DNA of 58,260 nucleotides from Paenibacillus artemisiicola (GTDB lineage Bacteria; Bacillota; Bacilli; Paenibacillales; Paenibacillaceae): positions 1 through 58,260 of the forward strand of contig NZ_JAGGDJ010000036.1 in assembly GCF_017652985.1 (NCBI RefSeq), written 5' to 3'. The position numbers were made by a program, and so were the translations under genes. Positions 33,313-42,100 of the stretch are shown piece after piece. The first letter of the stretch is position 1. Each line of letters opens with the position of its first letter. The notes below the pieces were generated by a model, which saw only the letters and a list, made by a program, of their open reading frames with translations, was not told where the DNA came from and made no database searches.

Positions 33313-33818
33313 TCGGCGATCATCCTCTCGTAGCGCAGCTGCACGAATTCCTCGCCCCGGGTGACGACGCGGCGCGCCCCGTCGGCCCGGAAGCCCTGCC
33401 GTTCGTAGAAGCGCCTCGCGCCTTCGTTGCGTTCGAGCACCCACAGTCCGGCCAGCGCGCAGCCCTTCTCCCGAAGCCGCTCGAGGCCCCAGGCCATCAG
33501 CCGCTGCCCGAGCCCGCGCCCCCAATATTCCCGCAGCAGATAGAGGGCGGTCACTTCCCCGTCCGCCTGCCGCGCATCCGGGGGAAAGCGCAGGCTGATA
33601 TAGCCGACGGCCCGGTGCCCGATCAGCAGCATGCCGGTATGCTCGGGCTCCCGGAGCCGCTCGCGGCACTCGGACTGCCGGCTTTCCGCGGTCACGCGGT
33701 TCAGAAAATCGTTCGGCAGCAGCTTCCGGTAAGCGTCGTGGTAGCTTCTCGCCTGCAGCTCGCCGAGCTTGTCCCAATCCTCCGGCACCGCCCACCGGAT
33801 CAAAGCGGCTTTCAACAC
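33309..33818 (-). CDS. GNAT-family N-acetyltransferase
   Basis: Acetyl-CoA-dependent acetyltransferase of 169 residues. The acetyl-CoA-binding motif A is visible as VTALYLLREYWGRGLGQRLMAW (split: YLLREYWGRGLGQRL), and motif B as WVLERNEGARRFYERQGFRADG. Acceptor unknown; such proteins act on small amines, antibiotics or protein N-termini. Start is GTG 33818 with AAGGAG upstream and a good sigma-A promoter at 33869-33897. Its stop overlaps the start of the membrane-anchored gene. Confidence 0.9.
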   Translation of the reverse strand: MLKAALIRWAVPEDWDKLGELQARSYHDAYRKLLPNDFLNRVTAESRQSECRERLREPEHTGMLLIGHRAVGYISLRFPPDARQADGEVTALYLLREYWGRGLGQRLMAWGLERLREKGCALAGLWVLERNEGARRFYERQGFRADGARRVVTRGEEFVQLRYERMIAE

Positions 33819-33868
33819 GTTGTACGCAGCTCCTTCGGCTCAGATTGTTCGTATGCGCATGTGAAAGT

Positions 33869-33897
33869 ATTATACCAACGGACCGTCCATTTGAGAA
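33869..33897 (-). promoter_or_regulatory. Sigma-A promoter of the GNAT operon
   Basis: Minus strand TTCTCA, 17-base spacer, TATAAT (33869-33874). The divergent AsnC-type gene starts at 34006, so the region 33819-34005 is shared; GAAAACAAATTCATAAATC and a TACGAT box belong to the other direction. Confidence 0.55.
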
Positions 33898-34005
33898 TGC
33901 GCCAATTGCTTTCGCCGACATAACGAAAACAAATTCATAAATCCCCTTTCGTAACGCAAACCAATATGCTACGATGATTTCAAAATGACAGCAAGGAGTG
34001 GGGAT

Positions 34006-34494
34006 GTGACCGCCAAACCGCCGCAAGATTTCGCGCTTCCCGCCGTCGACCTGGACGAAACCGACCGCAAAATCCTGACGTCGCTGCACGAGAACGCGCG
34101 CATCTCCTACACGGAGCTCGGCAAGCTCGTCGGCCTGTCCCGCGTCGCGGTGCAGACGCGAATCGCCGCGCTCATGGACGAAGGCGTCATCGAACGGTTC
34201 ACGGCCGTCATCAACCCGGCCCGGATCGGCATCGACATCTCGGCCTTCTTCAACGTCGAGGTCGAGCCGCAATTTCTGGAGGACGTCTCCGTCAAGCTCG
34301 CGGAAGAGCCTGAAGTGACCAGCCTCTATCATATGAGCGGGCCGAGCAAGCTGCACATGCACGGAATCTTCGCATCGATCCGGGAGATGGAACGGTTTCT
34401 CGTCGAGAAGGTGTACGCCATGCCGGGCATCGTCAGCGTCGACAGCCAGCTGCTGTTGAAGCGCTACAAGAGCCGCATGGGCATGAAGCTATAA
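34006..34494 (+). CDS. Lrp/AsnC-family regulator next to a chromate transporter gene
   Basis: Leucine-responsive/AsnC-type regulator of about 162 residues. Helix-turn-helix: RISYTELGKLVGLSRVAVQTR; the RAM ligand-binding domain follows (VINPARIGIDISAFFNVEVE, YHMSGPSKLHMHGIFASI). I start at GTG 34006 because AAGGAG lies 8 bases before it; ATG 33985 lies upstream of that ribosome site. It precedes a CHR-type transporter gene, as B. subtilis ywrC precedes ywrB/ywrA, where the regulator controls the transporter; co-transcription over the 84-base gap is likely. Confidence 0.9.
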   Translation: MTAKPPQDFALPAVDLDETDRKILTSLHENARISYTELGKLVGLSRVAVQTRIAALMDEGVIERFTAVINPARIGIDISAFFNVEVEPQFLEDVSVKLAEEPEVTSLYHMSGPSKLHMHGIFASIREMERFLVEKVYAMPGIVSVDSQLLLKRYKSRMGMKL

Positions 34495-34578
34495 GGCGGA
34501 CGGGATGCCGCAAGCCGGAAGAAGCCGCAAGCCGTAACTAGCGAAGATAGACGAAGGATACGAGAGGACGGAGAACCC

Positions 34579-35127
34579 ATGTGGACTGAATTATGGAAGC
34601 TGTTTATTTCGTTCGGACGCGCGACGATGCTCGGCTACGGAGGCGGGCCTTCGATCATTCCGCTGTACGAGAACGAGGTCGTGAGCCGAATGTCGTGGAT
34701 GACGACGGAGGACTTCGGGCACGCGCTCGCGTTCGGCAATTCGCTGCCCGGACCGATCGCGACCAAGCTGGCCGCGTATATCGGCTTCAAGGTCGCCGGC
34801 TGGGCCGGCGCCTGCGTCGCGCTGGCCGCCGTCGTCCTGCCGACCGCGCTGCTCATGATCGTGCTCGTCGGCGTCATGTCCAAGCTGCAGAACAATCCTT
34901 ACATTAAAGGCATGATCCGCGGCATTCAGCCCGTCATCTTCGTCATGATGGCGATGCTCGCCTACGACTTCGCCAAGTACGCGATGAAGACGTCGCCCGG
35001 CTTCATCACGTTCATCCCGTTCCTGCTCGCGGCGGCTTTTTTCGTCTCCGTGTATTACCTGAACCTGAGCGCGGTCTGGGGCATCGTCGGGTCGCTCGTC
35101 ATCGGCGCGCTGTTCCTGCGGGGGTAG
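34579..35127 (+). CDS. Short-chain chromate transporter (CHR) half-protein
   Basis: Membrane protein of 182 residues, one CHR domain with about five to six helices. Signature: FGRATMLGYGGGPSIIPLYENEVV, ALAFGNSLPGPIATKLAAYIGF, and VALAAVVLPTALLMIVL. Short CHR proteins normally occur as pairs that form a heterodimeric chromate/sulfate antiporter (ChrA half proteins). Here no second half lies downstream: the next 300 bases hold only a terminator. It may work as a homodimer or with a partner elsewhere. GAGGACGGAGAA upstream gives a moderate ribosome site. Confidence 0.9.
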   Translation: MWTELWKLFISFGRATMLGYGGGPSIIPLYENEVVSRMSWMTTEDFGHALAFGNSLPGPIATKLAAYIGFKVAGWAGACVALAAVVLPTALLMIVLVGVMSKLQNNPYIKGMIRGIQPVIFVMMAMLAYDFAKYAMKTSPGFITFIPFLLAAAFFVSVYYLNLSAVWGIVGSLVIGALFLRG

Positions 35128-35182
35128 CCTCCGAGCAGGGGCAGCCTTCGATCGGGACGCCGCGCCCGGCGGAACAGGATCC

Positions 35183-35219
35183 GGCGGACGGCATTTCGCC
35201 CGTCCGCCAGGTCCCTTTT
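35183..35219 (+). terminator. Terminator of the chromate transporter unit
   Basis: GGCGGACGG (35183-35191) pairs with CCGTCCGCC (35200-35208), followed by AGGTCCCTTTTG. The remainder of 35220-35442 is pyrimidine-rich on the plus strand and shows no gene. Confidence 0.6.
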
Positions 35220-35442
35220 GTTGTCCTCCCGTTCCGCCTCCGCGATTTTCCCTTCCCGCCGATCCGCTCTTCCTTCCTTTCCTTCCCGCTCCTCGCCGCC
35301 CCATACACCGGACGCCCGGCGAGCGCATAATTTAAGGTAGCCCTGTTGAACTCGGGTACCGTTCCGTCCGCCTCGCCGGCGGAGCCGTTCCCGCGTCATC
35401 GCCGCACACGCTCGCTTACTGGCCGGGAAGGAGGCTTGCCGA

Positions 35443-35721
35443 ATGAAGAAACGGAATGCAAACGCGGCCGCAAGCGCCGCCGACATCAACCAGATCGCCG
35501 AGTCGGAGAAGCTCTCCGACAAGCTCGCCGTCATCGGCGGCGCCTTCGCGACTCTCGGCGACTTCCTCGGAACTCTCGCGGCCATTATCGCGATCGAGGA
35601 AACCGCCGCGGACGACCGGCAGGCCGAGCAGGAGAAGAACGAGCAGCAGGCGAAGATGGCCGACATGCAGCGGCAAATCGACGCCCTTCAGCAGAAGCTC
35701 GAACGCCTGAGCAAGCCCTGA
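35443..35721 (+). CDS. Small coiled-coil protein with hydrophobic helix, 92 aa
   Basis: Function not recognised. The 92-residue product has a hydrophobic stretch LAVIGGAFATLGDFLGTLAAI (residues ~28-48) and a strongly charged C-terminal coiled coil (EQEKNEQQAKMADMQRQIDALQQKLERL, in heptads). A perfect AAGGAGG precedes the ATG by eight bases. The layout recalls small membrane-associated or phage-type holin accessory proteins, and a GH25 lysozyme gene follows 400 bases on, but a terminator separates them. Its stop codon is the first TGA of a 19-bp tandem array. Confidence 0.7.
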   Translation: MKKRNANAAASAADINQIAESEKLSDKLAVIGGAFATLGDFLGTLAAIIAIEETAADDRQAEQEKNEQQAKMADMQRQIDALQQKLERLSKP

Positions 35722-35830
35722 CGTTCTCGGCAAGCCATGACGCCCTCGGCAAGTCATGACGTTCTCGGCAAACCATGACGCCCTCGGCAAGTCATGACGT
35801 TCTCGGCAAACCATGACGCCCTCGGCAAGC
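35711..35830. repeat. 19-bp tandem repeat starting on the stop codon
   Basis: Units TGACGTTCTCGGCAAGCCA and TGACGCCCTCGGCAAGTCA alternate, beginning at 35719, 35738, 35757, 35776, 35795 and 35814, giving a higher-order period of 38. The first TGA is the stop of the coiled-coil gene and the preceding GAGCAAGCCC resembles the unit's tail. Confidence 0.92.
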
Positions 35831-35896
35831 CGCTCCCCGGCGGCCGCGCCGCCCATCGCCGCGTCCCGGGCGGCTGTCTCGCTCAGCTTCGCTTTC

Positions 35897-35938
35897 AAGC
35901 GCGAGGATTCGCCGGATCGGCGATCCCGGCGCTTTTTT
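35897..35938 (+). terminator. Terminator after the 19-bp repeat array
   Basis: AAGCGC...GCGCTT with an inner GATTCGCCGGATCGGCGATC stem, followed by TTTTTTC; probably ends the coiled-coil gene transcript. 35831-35896 and 35939-36127 hold no gene. Confidence 0.7.
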
Positions 35939-36127
35939 CGGGCGACGCTTGAAGACAAGCCCCTGCTCCCCTGATCTCGGAAGGCGATCTCGCTTCGCCC
36001 GATCGCGGCTCGCCTCGCTGCCGGTCCACCCAATCTGTCCAATCCAGGCGCTTGTACCAGAACGCCCTCTCTCGCAGCCTCATAATCTATTAAGAGGCAG
36101 AATACGAGGCGAAGGAGCCGTGATGGC

Positions 36128-37048
36128 ATGCAAGCGAGAAACGCAAGCAACGTGAACGTCATTGATGTCTCGCATCATCAAGGCATCGTGGACTGGGACA
36201 AGGTACGGGCTGCCGGCGTGGCCGGGGCCTTCATAAAAGCAACGGAGGGCACGGGCTTCAAGGATCCGGCGATGGCGACCAACGCGGCTAACGCGGCAGC
36301 CGCGGGGCTGAAGATCGGGTTCTATCATTACGCGCATCCGGAGACGAACGACGCCGAGGCGGAGGCGCAATTCTTCGTCGCGCGGATCTCGGACTACAAG
36401 GCCGACTTCCCGCACGTCCTCGACGTCGAGGGGGACGCGTCCAAGGTGCCGTCCGCGCGGCTGACGAATTGGTGCGCCGCGTGGCTGCAGGAGGTCGAAC
36501 GGCTGACGGGACACGATACGATGATCTATACCGGCGCGAGCTTCGCCAAGTCATACCTGGGCAAGAAGCTCGGCGCGTGGCCGCTCTGGATCGCCCATTA
36601 CGGCGTGAATAAACCGATGGATAATCCGACGTGGGACGAATGGGCGGTCTTCCAGTACACGTCGACGGGCACCGTCAACGGCATCGCCGGCAGCGTCGAC
36701 CTGGACGTCATGGAAGAAGCGTTCTACCAGAAGTATTCCGGGGCCAACGCGGTGAAACCGTACGGCGACGAGGACACGATCAAGGTGGTCGTCAACGACA
36801 AGCTGGCCGCCTACGGCCGCAACCGGAACGGCACGGTGTACGCGCCGCTGCGGCAGATCGGCGAATCGCTCGGCGCCGTCGTGACGTGGGACGCGGCGAC
36901 CCGGATGCCGTACGTCAACGGCGTGCCGGTCGCCCAGTTCACGCTGATCGACGGGTCGGCCTACGTCAGCGTCCGCGCCGTGGGCAGCTTCCTCGGCGGC
37001 ACGGTATCGTGGGACGGCAAGAACCAGAAGGTGTACATCTATTATTAA
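36128..37048 (+). CDS. GH25 lysozyme with C-terminal copper-amine-oxidase-type stalk domain
   Basis: Muramidase of 306 residues that would cut peptidoglycan between MurNAc and GlcNAc. The GH25 barrel (~8-200) shows VIDVSHHQGIVDW, AFIKATEGTGFKD, FYHYAHP, and the catalytic pair in FPHVLDVEGD; AVFQYTSTG and GSVDLDV close it. The C-terminal ~90 residues form a copper-amine-oxidase N-like domain (YAPLRQIGESLGAVVTWDAA, FLGGTVSWDGKNQKVYIYY), a wall-associated module in this group. There is no signal peptide, as in phage endolysins, so release needs a holin, lysis, or another route. AAGGAG lies 10 bases before the ATG; an upstream ATG (36122) stops early. Confidence 0.92.
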   Translation: MQARNASNVNVIDVSHHQGIVDWDKVRAAGVAGAFIKATEGTGFKDPAMATNAANAAAAGLKIGFYHYAHPETNDAEAEAQFFVARISDYKADFPHVLDVEGDASKVPSARLTNWCAAWLQEVERLTGHDTMIYTGASFAKSYLGKKLGAWPLWIAHYGVNKPMDNPTWDEWAVFQYTSTGTVNGIAGSVDLDVMEEAFYQKYSGANAVKPYGDEDTIKVVVNDKLAAYGRNRNGTVYAPLRQIGESLGAVVTWDAATRMPYVNGVPVAQFTLIDGSAYVSVRAVGSFLGGTVSWDGKNQKVYIYY

Positions 37049-37090
37049 TGGCGGCGGCAGGGCGGCAAGCCCGCAAGCCGCGCGCGAAAA

Positions 37091-37129
37091 AACGGGACGG
37101 AGCCGCGCCGAAGCGCTGCCCGTCCCGTT
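37091..37129. terminator. Bidirectional terminator after the lysozyme gene
   Basis: AACGGGACG (37091-37099) pairs with CGTCCCGTT (37121-37129); A-run before and T-rich after it. It lies between convergent genes. Confidence 0.7.
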
Positions 37130-37189
37130 CTCGTTCCGTTGGCGCCGCGATGGGATTCGCGCCCGCCGCGTCCCGGCTCGCCAGACTCC

Positions 37190-37783
37190 CTAGCCCCTTC
37201 GCCCGCCGCCGCGCCGGCCGCCGTCAAGCCCCTCCAGCGCGGCATCGACCTGGGCAAGAATCAAGTCGGCGTATTCCGCCTTGTGAAGCTCGACGAGTCC
37301 CGGCTTCACGACGCCGACGAGCTCGCGGATCGTCTCCAGCGCGGTCCGAACCTCGCCGTGCGCGCCGGAGCGCGAGGCGGGCGCGGCCGTACCGCCGCCG
37401 TGGACAAGCCCCAGGCCGAGACCGAAGTCGGCCCCGCCCCGCTCCAGCCGTTCGCGGAGCGCGCGCAGCTGGCCGGCGCCGGCGTCGAAGCCGGGCTGCC
37501 GGCAGATGCAGACGAGCTGCCCGATGCCGGAAGCCTCTTCCCACCGCTGGTACACGTCGAACAGCGCCGCCGGCTGCTCCGTCGTCCGCAGGTTCAGCTC
37601 CACGCGCATGCCCGAATGCGCCGGCGTCACGAACCGGTCCGCCTTGGCCAGCGACCCGCTGTCCACCAGTTCCCGCCAATCCTCGGCCGGCGGGAACGCG
37701 GCGGCCGCTTCCATGGAGGCGTTCCGAATCCGGTAATCCGCGCCGATCTCGAAGTGCGGCACCGGCAGTTCCGCGTGCTTCAT
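37190..37783 (-). CDS. PAS-like protein coupled to the cobalamin-binding protein, 197 aa
   Basis: Function not established. The N-terminal part (PVPHFEIGADYRIRNASMEA, ~8-27) follows the start pattern of PAS domains (F-x-I-D-x-x-Y-R-I-x-x-x-N). A helical C-terminal region contains ALETIRELVGVVKPGLVELH and ends in a Gly/Arg tail. Middle Gly-rich stretch (GADFGLGLGLVHGGG). The ATG (37783) overlaps the stop of the cobalamin-domain gene (ATGA), so both proteins are made together and probably interact. No enzyme motif is visible. If the PAS reading is right it could be a signalling partner; this is inference. Confidence 0.65.
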   Translation of the reverse strand: MKHAELPVPHFEIGADYRIRNASMEAAAAFPPAEDWRELVDSGSLAKADRFVTPAHSGMRVELNLRTTEQPAALFDVYQRWEEASGIGQLVCICRQPGFDAGAGQLRALRERLERGGADFGLGLGLVHGGGTAAPASRSGAHGEVRTALETIRELVGVVKPGLVELHKAEYADLILAQVDAALEGLDGGRRGGGRRG

Positions 37784-38451
37784 CGTCCGCTCAGCTCCCT
37801 GCTTGTCCGTCTTGCGCCTCGCTCCGTATCGGCGGCCAGCCATTCGCTCAGCTCCAGCAAGCCGGGCGTCGGCACGACGCGCTCCGCCGCCCGGCGATGC
37901 GCGAGGTACGGCTCCGTCAGCCGCCCGCCGAGCAGAATCGCCGGCTCGCGGGGCAGCCGGCCGAAGGCGTCGACGTAGTCGCGCAGCCGCGGCAGATGAT
38001 AGACGATGGAGACCGACAGCCCGATCGCGTCCGGCTTCCAGGACAGCGCGCTCGCGAGCGCGTACTCGAGCGGCAGATCGGCGCCGTAGAACCGCGCCTC
38101 CCAGCCCTGCTCCCGGAACAGCGCGGCGACCATCTTCAAGCCGAGCGCGTGCGTCTCCCCTTCCACGCACAGCAGCATCGCCCGCCGGCCGTTCGCCGGC
38201 GCCTTGCCGAGCAGCGCCTCATACCGCGAAATCAAGAGATCGCACAATCCCGAAGCCACATGCTCGTCGGCGACCGTAATCACGTTATGCTCCCACAGCG
38301 AACCGATGTAGCGCATGGCCGGCGTCAGCACCCGATCGAAAATGAACAGGCTGTTTGCCCCCGCGCCGACGAACGCTTCGATTTTCGCCCAGCATGCCTC
38401 CGCCTGCCCGCCGATGAGCAGCTCCGCGAAGTGCTCCGGTTCCATTTGCAT
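37780..38451 (-). CDS. Cobalamin-binding sensor protein with CarH-like photosensory module, no DNA-binding domain
   Basis: A 223-residue protein made only of the four-helix cap plus Rossmann-type B12 domain. Cap: LWEHNVITVADEH gives W53-x9-E63-H64, the W-x9-EH signature of CarH-type photosensory modules. B12 fold: VEGETHALG gives E99-x-H101-x2-G, where the His is the lower cobalt ligand. In CarH the residue after the Trp is the His that forms the second ligand after photolysis; here it is Glu54 followed by His55. No MerR helix-turn-helix and no methyltransferase context. I start at ATG 38451 (AGAGG nine bases upstream) rather than GTG 38460. The PAS-like gene overlaps downstream; a CheB-CheR kinase cluster is divergent. 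Confidence 0.9.
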   Translation of the reverse strand: MQMEPEHFAELLIGGQAEACWAKIEAFVGAGANSLFIFDRVLTPAMRYIGSLWEHNVITVADEHVASGLCDLLISRYEALLGKAPANGRRAMLLCVEGETHALGLKMVAALFREQGWEARFYGADLPLEYALASALSWKPDAIGLSVSIVYHLPRLRDYVDAFGRLPREPAILLGGRLTEPYLAHRRAAERVVPTPGLLELSEWLAADTERGARRTSRELSGR

Positions 38452-38749
38452 GCCGTTCACCCTCTTTTTTGGTTTTTGAATACCGGTATAGATGACTAGG
38501 AAAATGACGAGGATCGTTGCCTGGCATAACCGTCATGAACCGACAGTGTGGATAATTGTAAACCACATTCCCCGTTCAGCCTAGGGGCATGATTTGTCTG
38601 CTGCTGTCGAATTTGACGAGACTCCCGAACTGCTTATATGATGGTAATAATTCTCTTAAAATCGAACAAGCCGCACGCCGTCTGCAAGAGTCCGAAGCCG
38701 CACAGGTCATAATTTCTCCGCAAGCCCCTACGACGATAGGAGGGTAAGG

Positions 38750-39160
38750 ATGACGATGCAAGGACGATACGATCGGCTGATCGACCGGGTCGTGGAGCGG
38801 ATCTACGCCCGGGAGCCCGAGCTGCTCGCCAAGTACGGCGAGCGCGGCCGGGTCAAGTGCCGCGAAGACAACCACCATCACATGCGCCATCTCGAAACCG
38901 CGTTTCGCATGCAGGATTCGCGCATCTTTACGGATTACGCCGTATGGCTGAACGGCATATTGCTTGCCCATGGCCTGGAAACCCGTCATTTAATAGAAGC
39001 CTTCCGCCTGATCGAGGAATCGCTGCCCTTGGCGGAAGCCGTCACGGAGCCGGAGATAGACGGCTTTCGCCGCGACCTGCAAGCCGCCGTCGAACGGCTC
39101 GGGCGCGAATCGCGCTCCGCTGCCGCCGCAGGCTGTCCGGAGGTGGAAGTAACGACATGA
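38750..39160 (+). CDS. Small helical protein upstream of a CheB-CheR-PAS kinase, 136 aa
   Basis: No firm family. The 136-residue protein is all-helical in appearance: RYDRLIDRVVERIYAREPEL, EDNHHHMRHLETAFRMQDSR, then FTDYAVWLNGILLAHGLETR. This F-x-DY-x-x-WL...L-x-x-x-G pattern resembles the N-terminal helical domain found in front of some B12-binding or PAS/STAS sensors. The HHHMRH motif could hold metal. Strong AGGAGG six bases before ATG 38750. Its TGA overlaps the ATG of the CheB-CheR gene, so it is the first gene of that unit. Divergent from the cobalamin sensor gene across a 298-base AT-rich region that contains no other gene. Confidence 0.75.
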   Translation: MTMQGRYDRLIDRVVERIYAREPELLAKYGERGRVKCREDNHHHMRHLETAFRMQDSRIFTDYAVWLNGILLAHGLETRHLIEAFRLIEESLPLAEAVTEPEIDGFRRDLQAAVERLGRESRSAAAAGCPEVEVTT

Positions 39161-42100
39161 GCGAAGACGCGAAGCACGTGCGCGATTCCGCCGTTTCCGG
39201 CGAGCCGTCCGCAACGGCGGCGCCGGACGAGCCGGTTCCCCCGGAAACCCCCTTGACGCCGAATACGCCGGATACGCCGGCCTATATCGTGGGCATCGGC
39301 GCGTCGGCCGGCGGTTTGGAAGCGCTTGAACTGTTTTTCGACCATATGCCCCCGGATACCGGAATGGCGTTCATCGTCGTTCAGCATCTGTCGCCGGACT
39401 ATAAAAGCCTGATGGCCCATATCTTGAGCAAAAACACGCGCATGCTGCTGGTCGAGGTCGAGCACGACATGCAGGTCGAGCCGAACCGCGTCTACCTGAT
39501 CCCGCCGCGCAAGAACATGACGATCTTCGGCGGCCGCCTGCAGCTGACCGATTCCGTGCCAAGAACGGGACTGCGCCTGCCCATCGATATGTTCTTCCGT
39601 TCGCTCGCTGCCGACTACGGCCCGCGGGCCATTGCCGTTGTGCTTTCCGGCGCGGGCAGCGACGGCTCCCGCGGCATCCAGGCGATCAAGGAATCCGGCG
39701 GCTTCGTCATCGCCCAGGACGGCGAATCGGCGAAGTTCGACGGCATGCCGAGCAGCGCCTGGCAGACCGGCCTCGTCGATTGCGTGCTGGCGCCCCGTCA
39801 AATGGCGGAGAAGCTCCTCCAGCTCACGCAAGCATCCCAAGAAGAAGAGAGGGCGGCTCCGACGACGACGATTACGACCGACCAAATACATACAGCTCAT
39901 TTTCGACCAAATCAAACAAGCGTCCGGCATCGATTTTACGTATTACAAGCGCAACAGCGTCCTGCGGCGGATCGAACGGCGGATGGCGCTCAGCAATTTG
40001 CCGACCATCGCCGATTATTTAGCCTTCCTGAGCCGACAGCCCGACGAGCTGTACGCGCTGCGCAAGGACCTGCTCATCGGCGTGACCAACTTCTTCCGCG
40101 ACGCCGAAGCGTTCGGGCTCCTGTACGAGAAGGTGCTGCCGCGGATCTTCGAGAACAAGCGCCGGGAGAAGGAAATCCGCGTCTGGGTGGCCGGCTGCTC
40201 CACGGGAGAAGAGGCGTACTCCGTCGCGATTCTGATGCGCAAGTACGCCGACGGCCTGGACGAGCCGTACGCGATCAAGATTTTCGCTACGGACCTCGAC
40301 AAGGAATCGATCGAATACGCCAGCCAGGGCGTGTACTCCGAGAGCATCAACTCCCACTTGTCCGAGGAGGACGTCGCCCGCTTCTTCATTCAGGACGACG
40401 GCATGTTCCAGGTGACCAAGGAAATCCGGAAGATGGTCGTGTTCGCGCCGCACAACATCATCAAGGACCCGCCGTTCAGCAATCTCGATCTCGTCACGTG
40501 CCGCAACATGCTCATCTACCTGCAGCCGGAAATGCAGTTCAAGGTGCTGTCGCTGTTCCACTTCGCGCTGACGCCGGAAGGCTTCCTCTTCCTCGGGCCG
40601 AGCGAGACGATCGGCAAGTTCACGAACCAATTCGAGCCGATCGACCGGCAGTGGAATATTTTCGCCCATAAGAACGCGAAGGCTCCGAGCGGATCCCGCT
40701 CCGCCCGCATGACCGGGAGCATCGCTCCGCCGTCCTATCGGCTCAAGCCGGAGCTGCCCGCGGCGGCCGCTTCCCCGGACGTCCGGGGAAGCGCCAAAAC
40801 CGACCAGCTGCTGGCCGCGCTGGCCGAGGAGCACGTCCCGCCGAGCCTGGTGATCGACGCCGGCAACGACGTCGTCCATCTGAACGGGGCGATCAACGAC
40901 TATCTGCTGCTGGCCAAAGGCAAGCCGAGCCTGAACGTCTACAAGATGGTCGACGCCGGCTTGTCCGTCGCCCTCTCCACCGCCCTGCAGAAGGTGCGCA
41001 AGGAGAAGCGCGAGGTTGTCTACCGGTCGCTTACGGTGCAGACGAACGCCGGCCAGCGGGTGACCGATCTCAAGATCAGGCCGTTCTCGCTCCTCCATCC
41101 CGAGTACGACCGCCATGTCCTCGTCCTGTTCGAGGAACCGGCCCAGCCCGCGCCGCTGCCCGCGCTGACGCTCGCCTCCGCCGACTTGGCCGGCACCGCC
41201 AACACGCGCATCTACGAGCTGGAGCAGGAGCTGCGGTTGACGGAGGAGACGCTGCAAGCGACCGTCGAGGAGCTGGAGACGTCCAACGAGGAGCTCCAAT
41301 CGACGAACGAAGAGCTCGTCGCCGCGAACGAGGAGCTCCAAAGCGCGAACGAGGAGCTGCAGTCCGTCAACGAAGAGCTGGTCACCGTCAACACGGAATT
41401 CCAGTTCAAGATCCAGGAGCTCATCGAGCTGAACAACGACATCAACAACTTCCTGGTGAGCACGCGCATCGGCACGATTTTCCTGGACAAGCGGATGTGC
41501 ATCCGCCGCTTCACGCCGGCCATCACGAAGGAGATCCATCTGATGGACGTCGATTACGGGCGACCGATCGACCACATCTCCCACCACTTCAAGAACAACG
41601 CGCTGCTCGACGACGCCCGGAGCGTGCTGCAGACGCTCGTCCCGCTGGAGAAGGAGGTGCAGAGCAAGACCGGCACCTGGTACAGCATGCGGATCATGCC
41701 TTACCGGACGGAGGACAATTTCGTCAGCGGCGTCGTGCTCACCTTCGTCGACATCACGGAGCTGAAGACCGCGAACGAGGAACTGCAGAAGCTGTCGTAC
41801 GCCATCGAGCAAAGCCCGAGCATGACGATGATGACCGATACCGCGGGCGTCGTCGAATACGTCAATCCGCAGTTCACCCAAGTGACCGGCTTCGGCCTCG
41901 AAGAGGTGTACGGCCTGAACATGCGGGAGCTGAGCCGGTGGGAGGACATCGATCCTTCCTTCGAGCAGCTGCTCGCGACGGTCGAACGCGGCGAGACCTG
42001 GACCGGCGAGCTGAGCGGCCGGACCAAGCAGGGCGGCGATTACTGGGAGTCGGTCAAGATCATCCCGATCAAGGACGACGCCGGACGGCTCATCCACTTC

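Noticed and set aside
33985..34005. ATG 33985 as start of the AsnC-type regulator
   Set aside because: The AAGGAG ribosome site lies downstream of it and is correctly placed for GTG 34006.
35719..35830. CRISPR or attachment-site array
   Set aside because: 19-bp units are contiguous without spacers; simple minisatellite.
36128..37048. Prophage remnant around the GH25 lysozyme
   Set aside because: No capsid, tail, integrase or repressor genes flank it, and neighbours are ordinary chromosomal genes.
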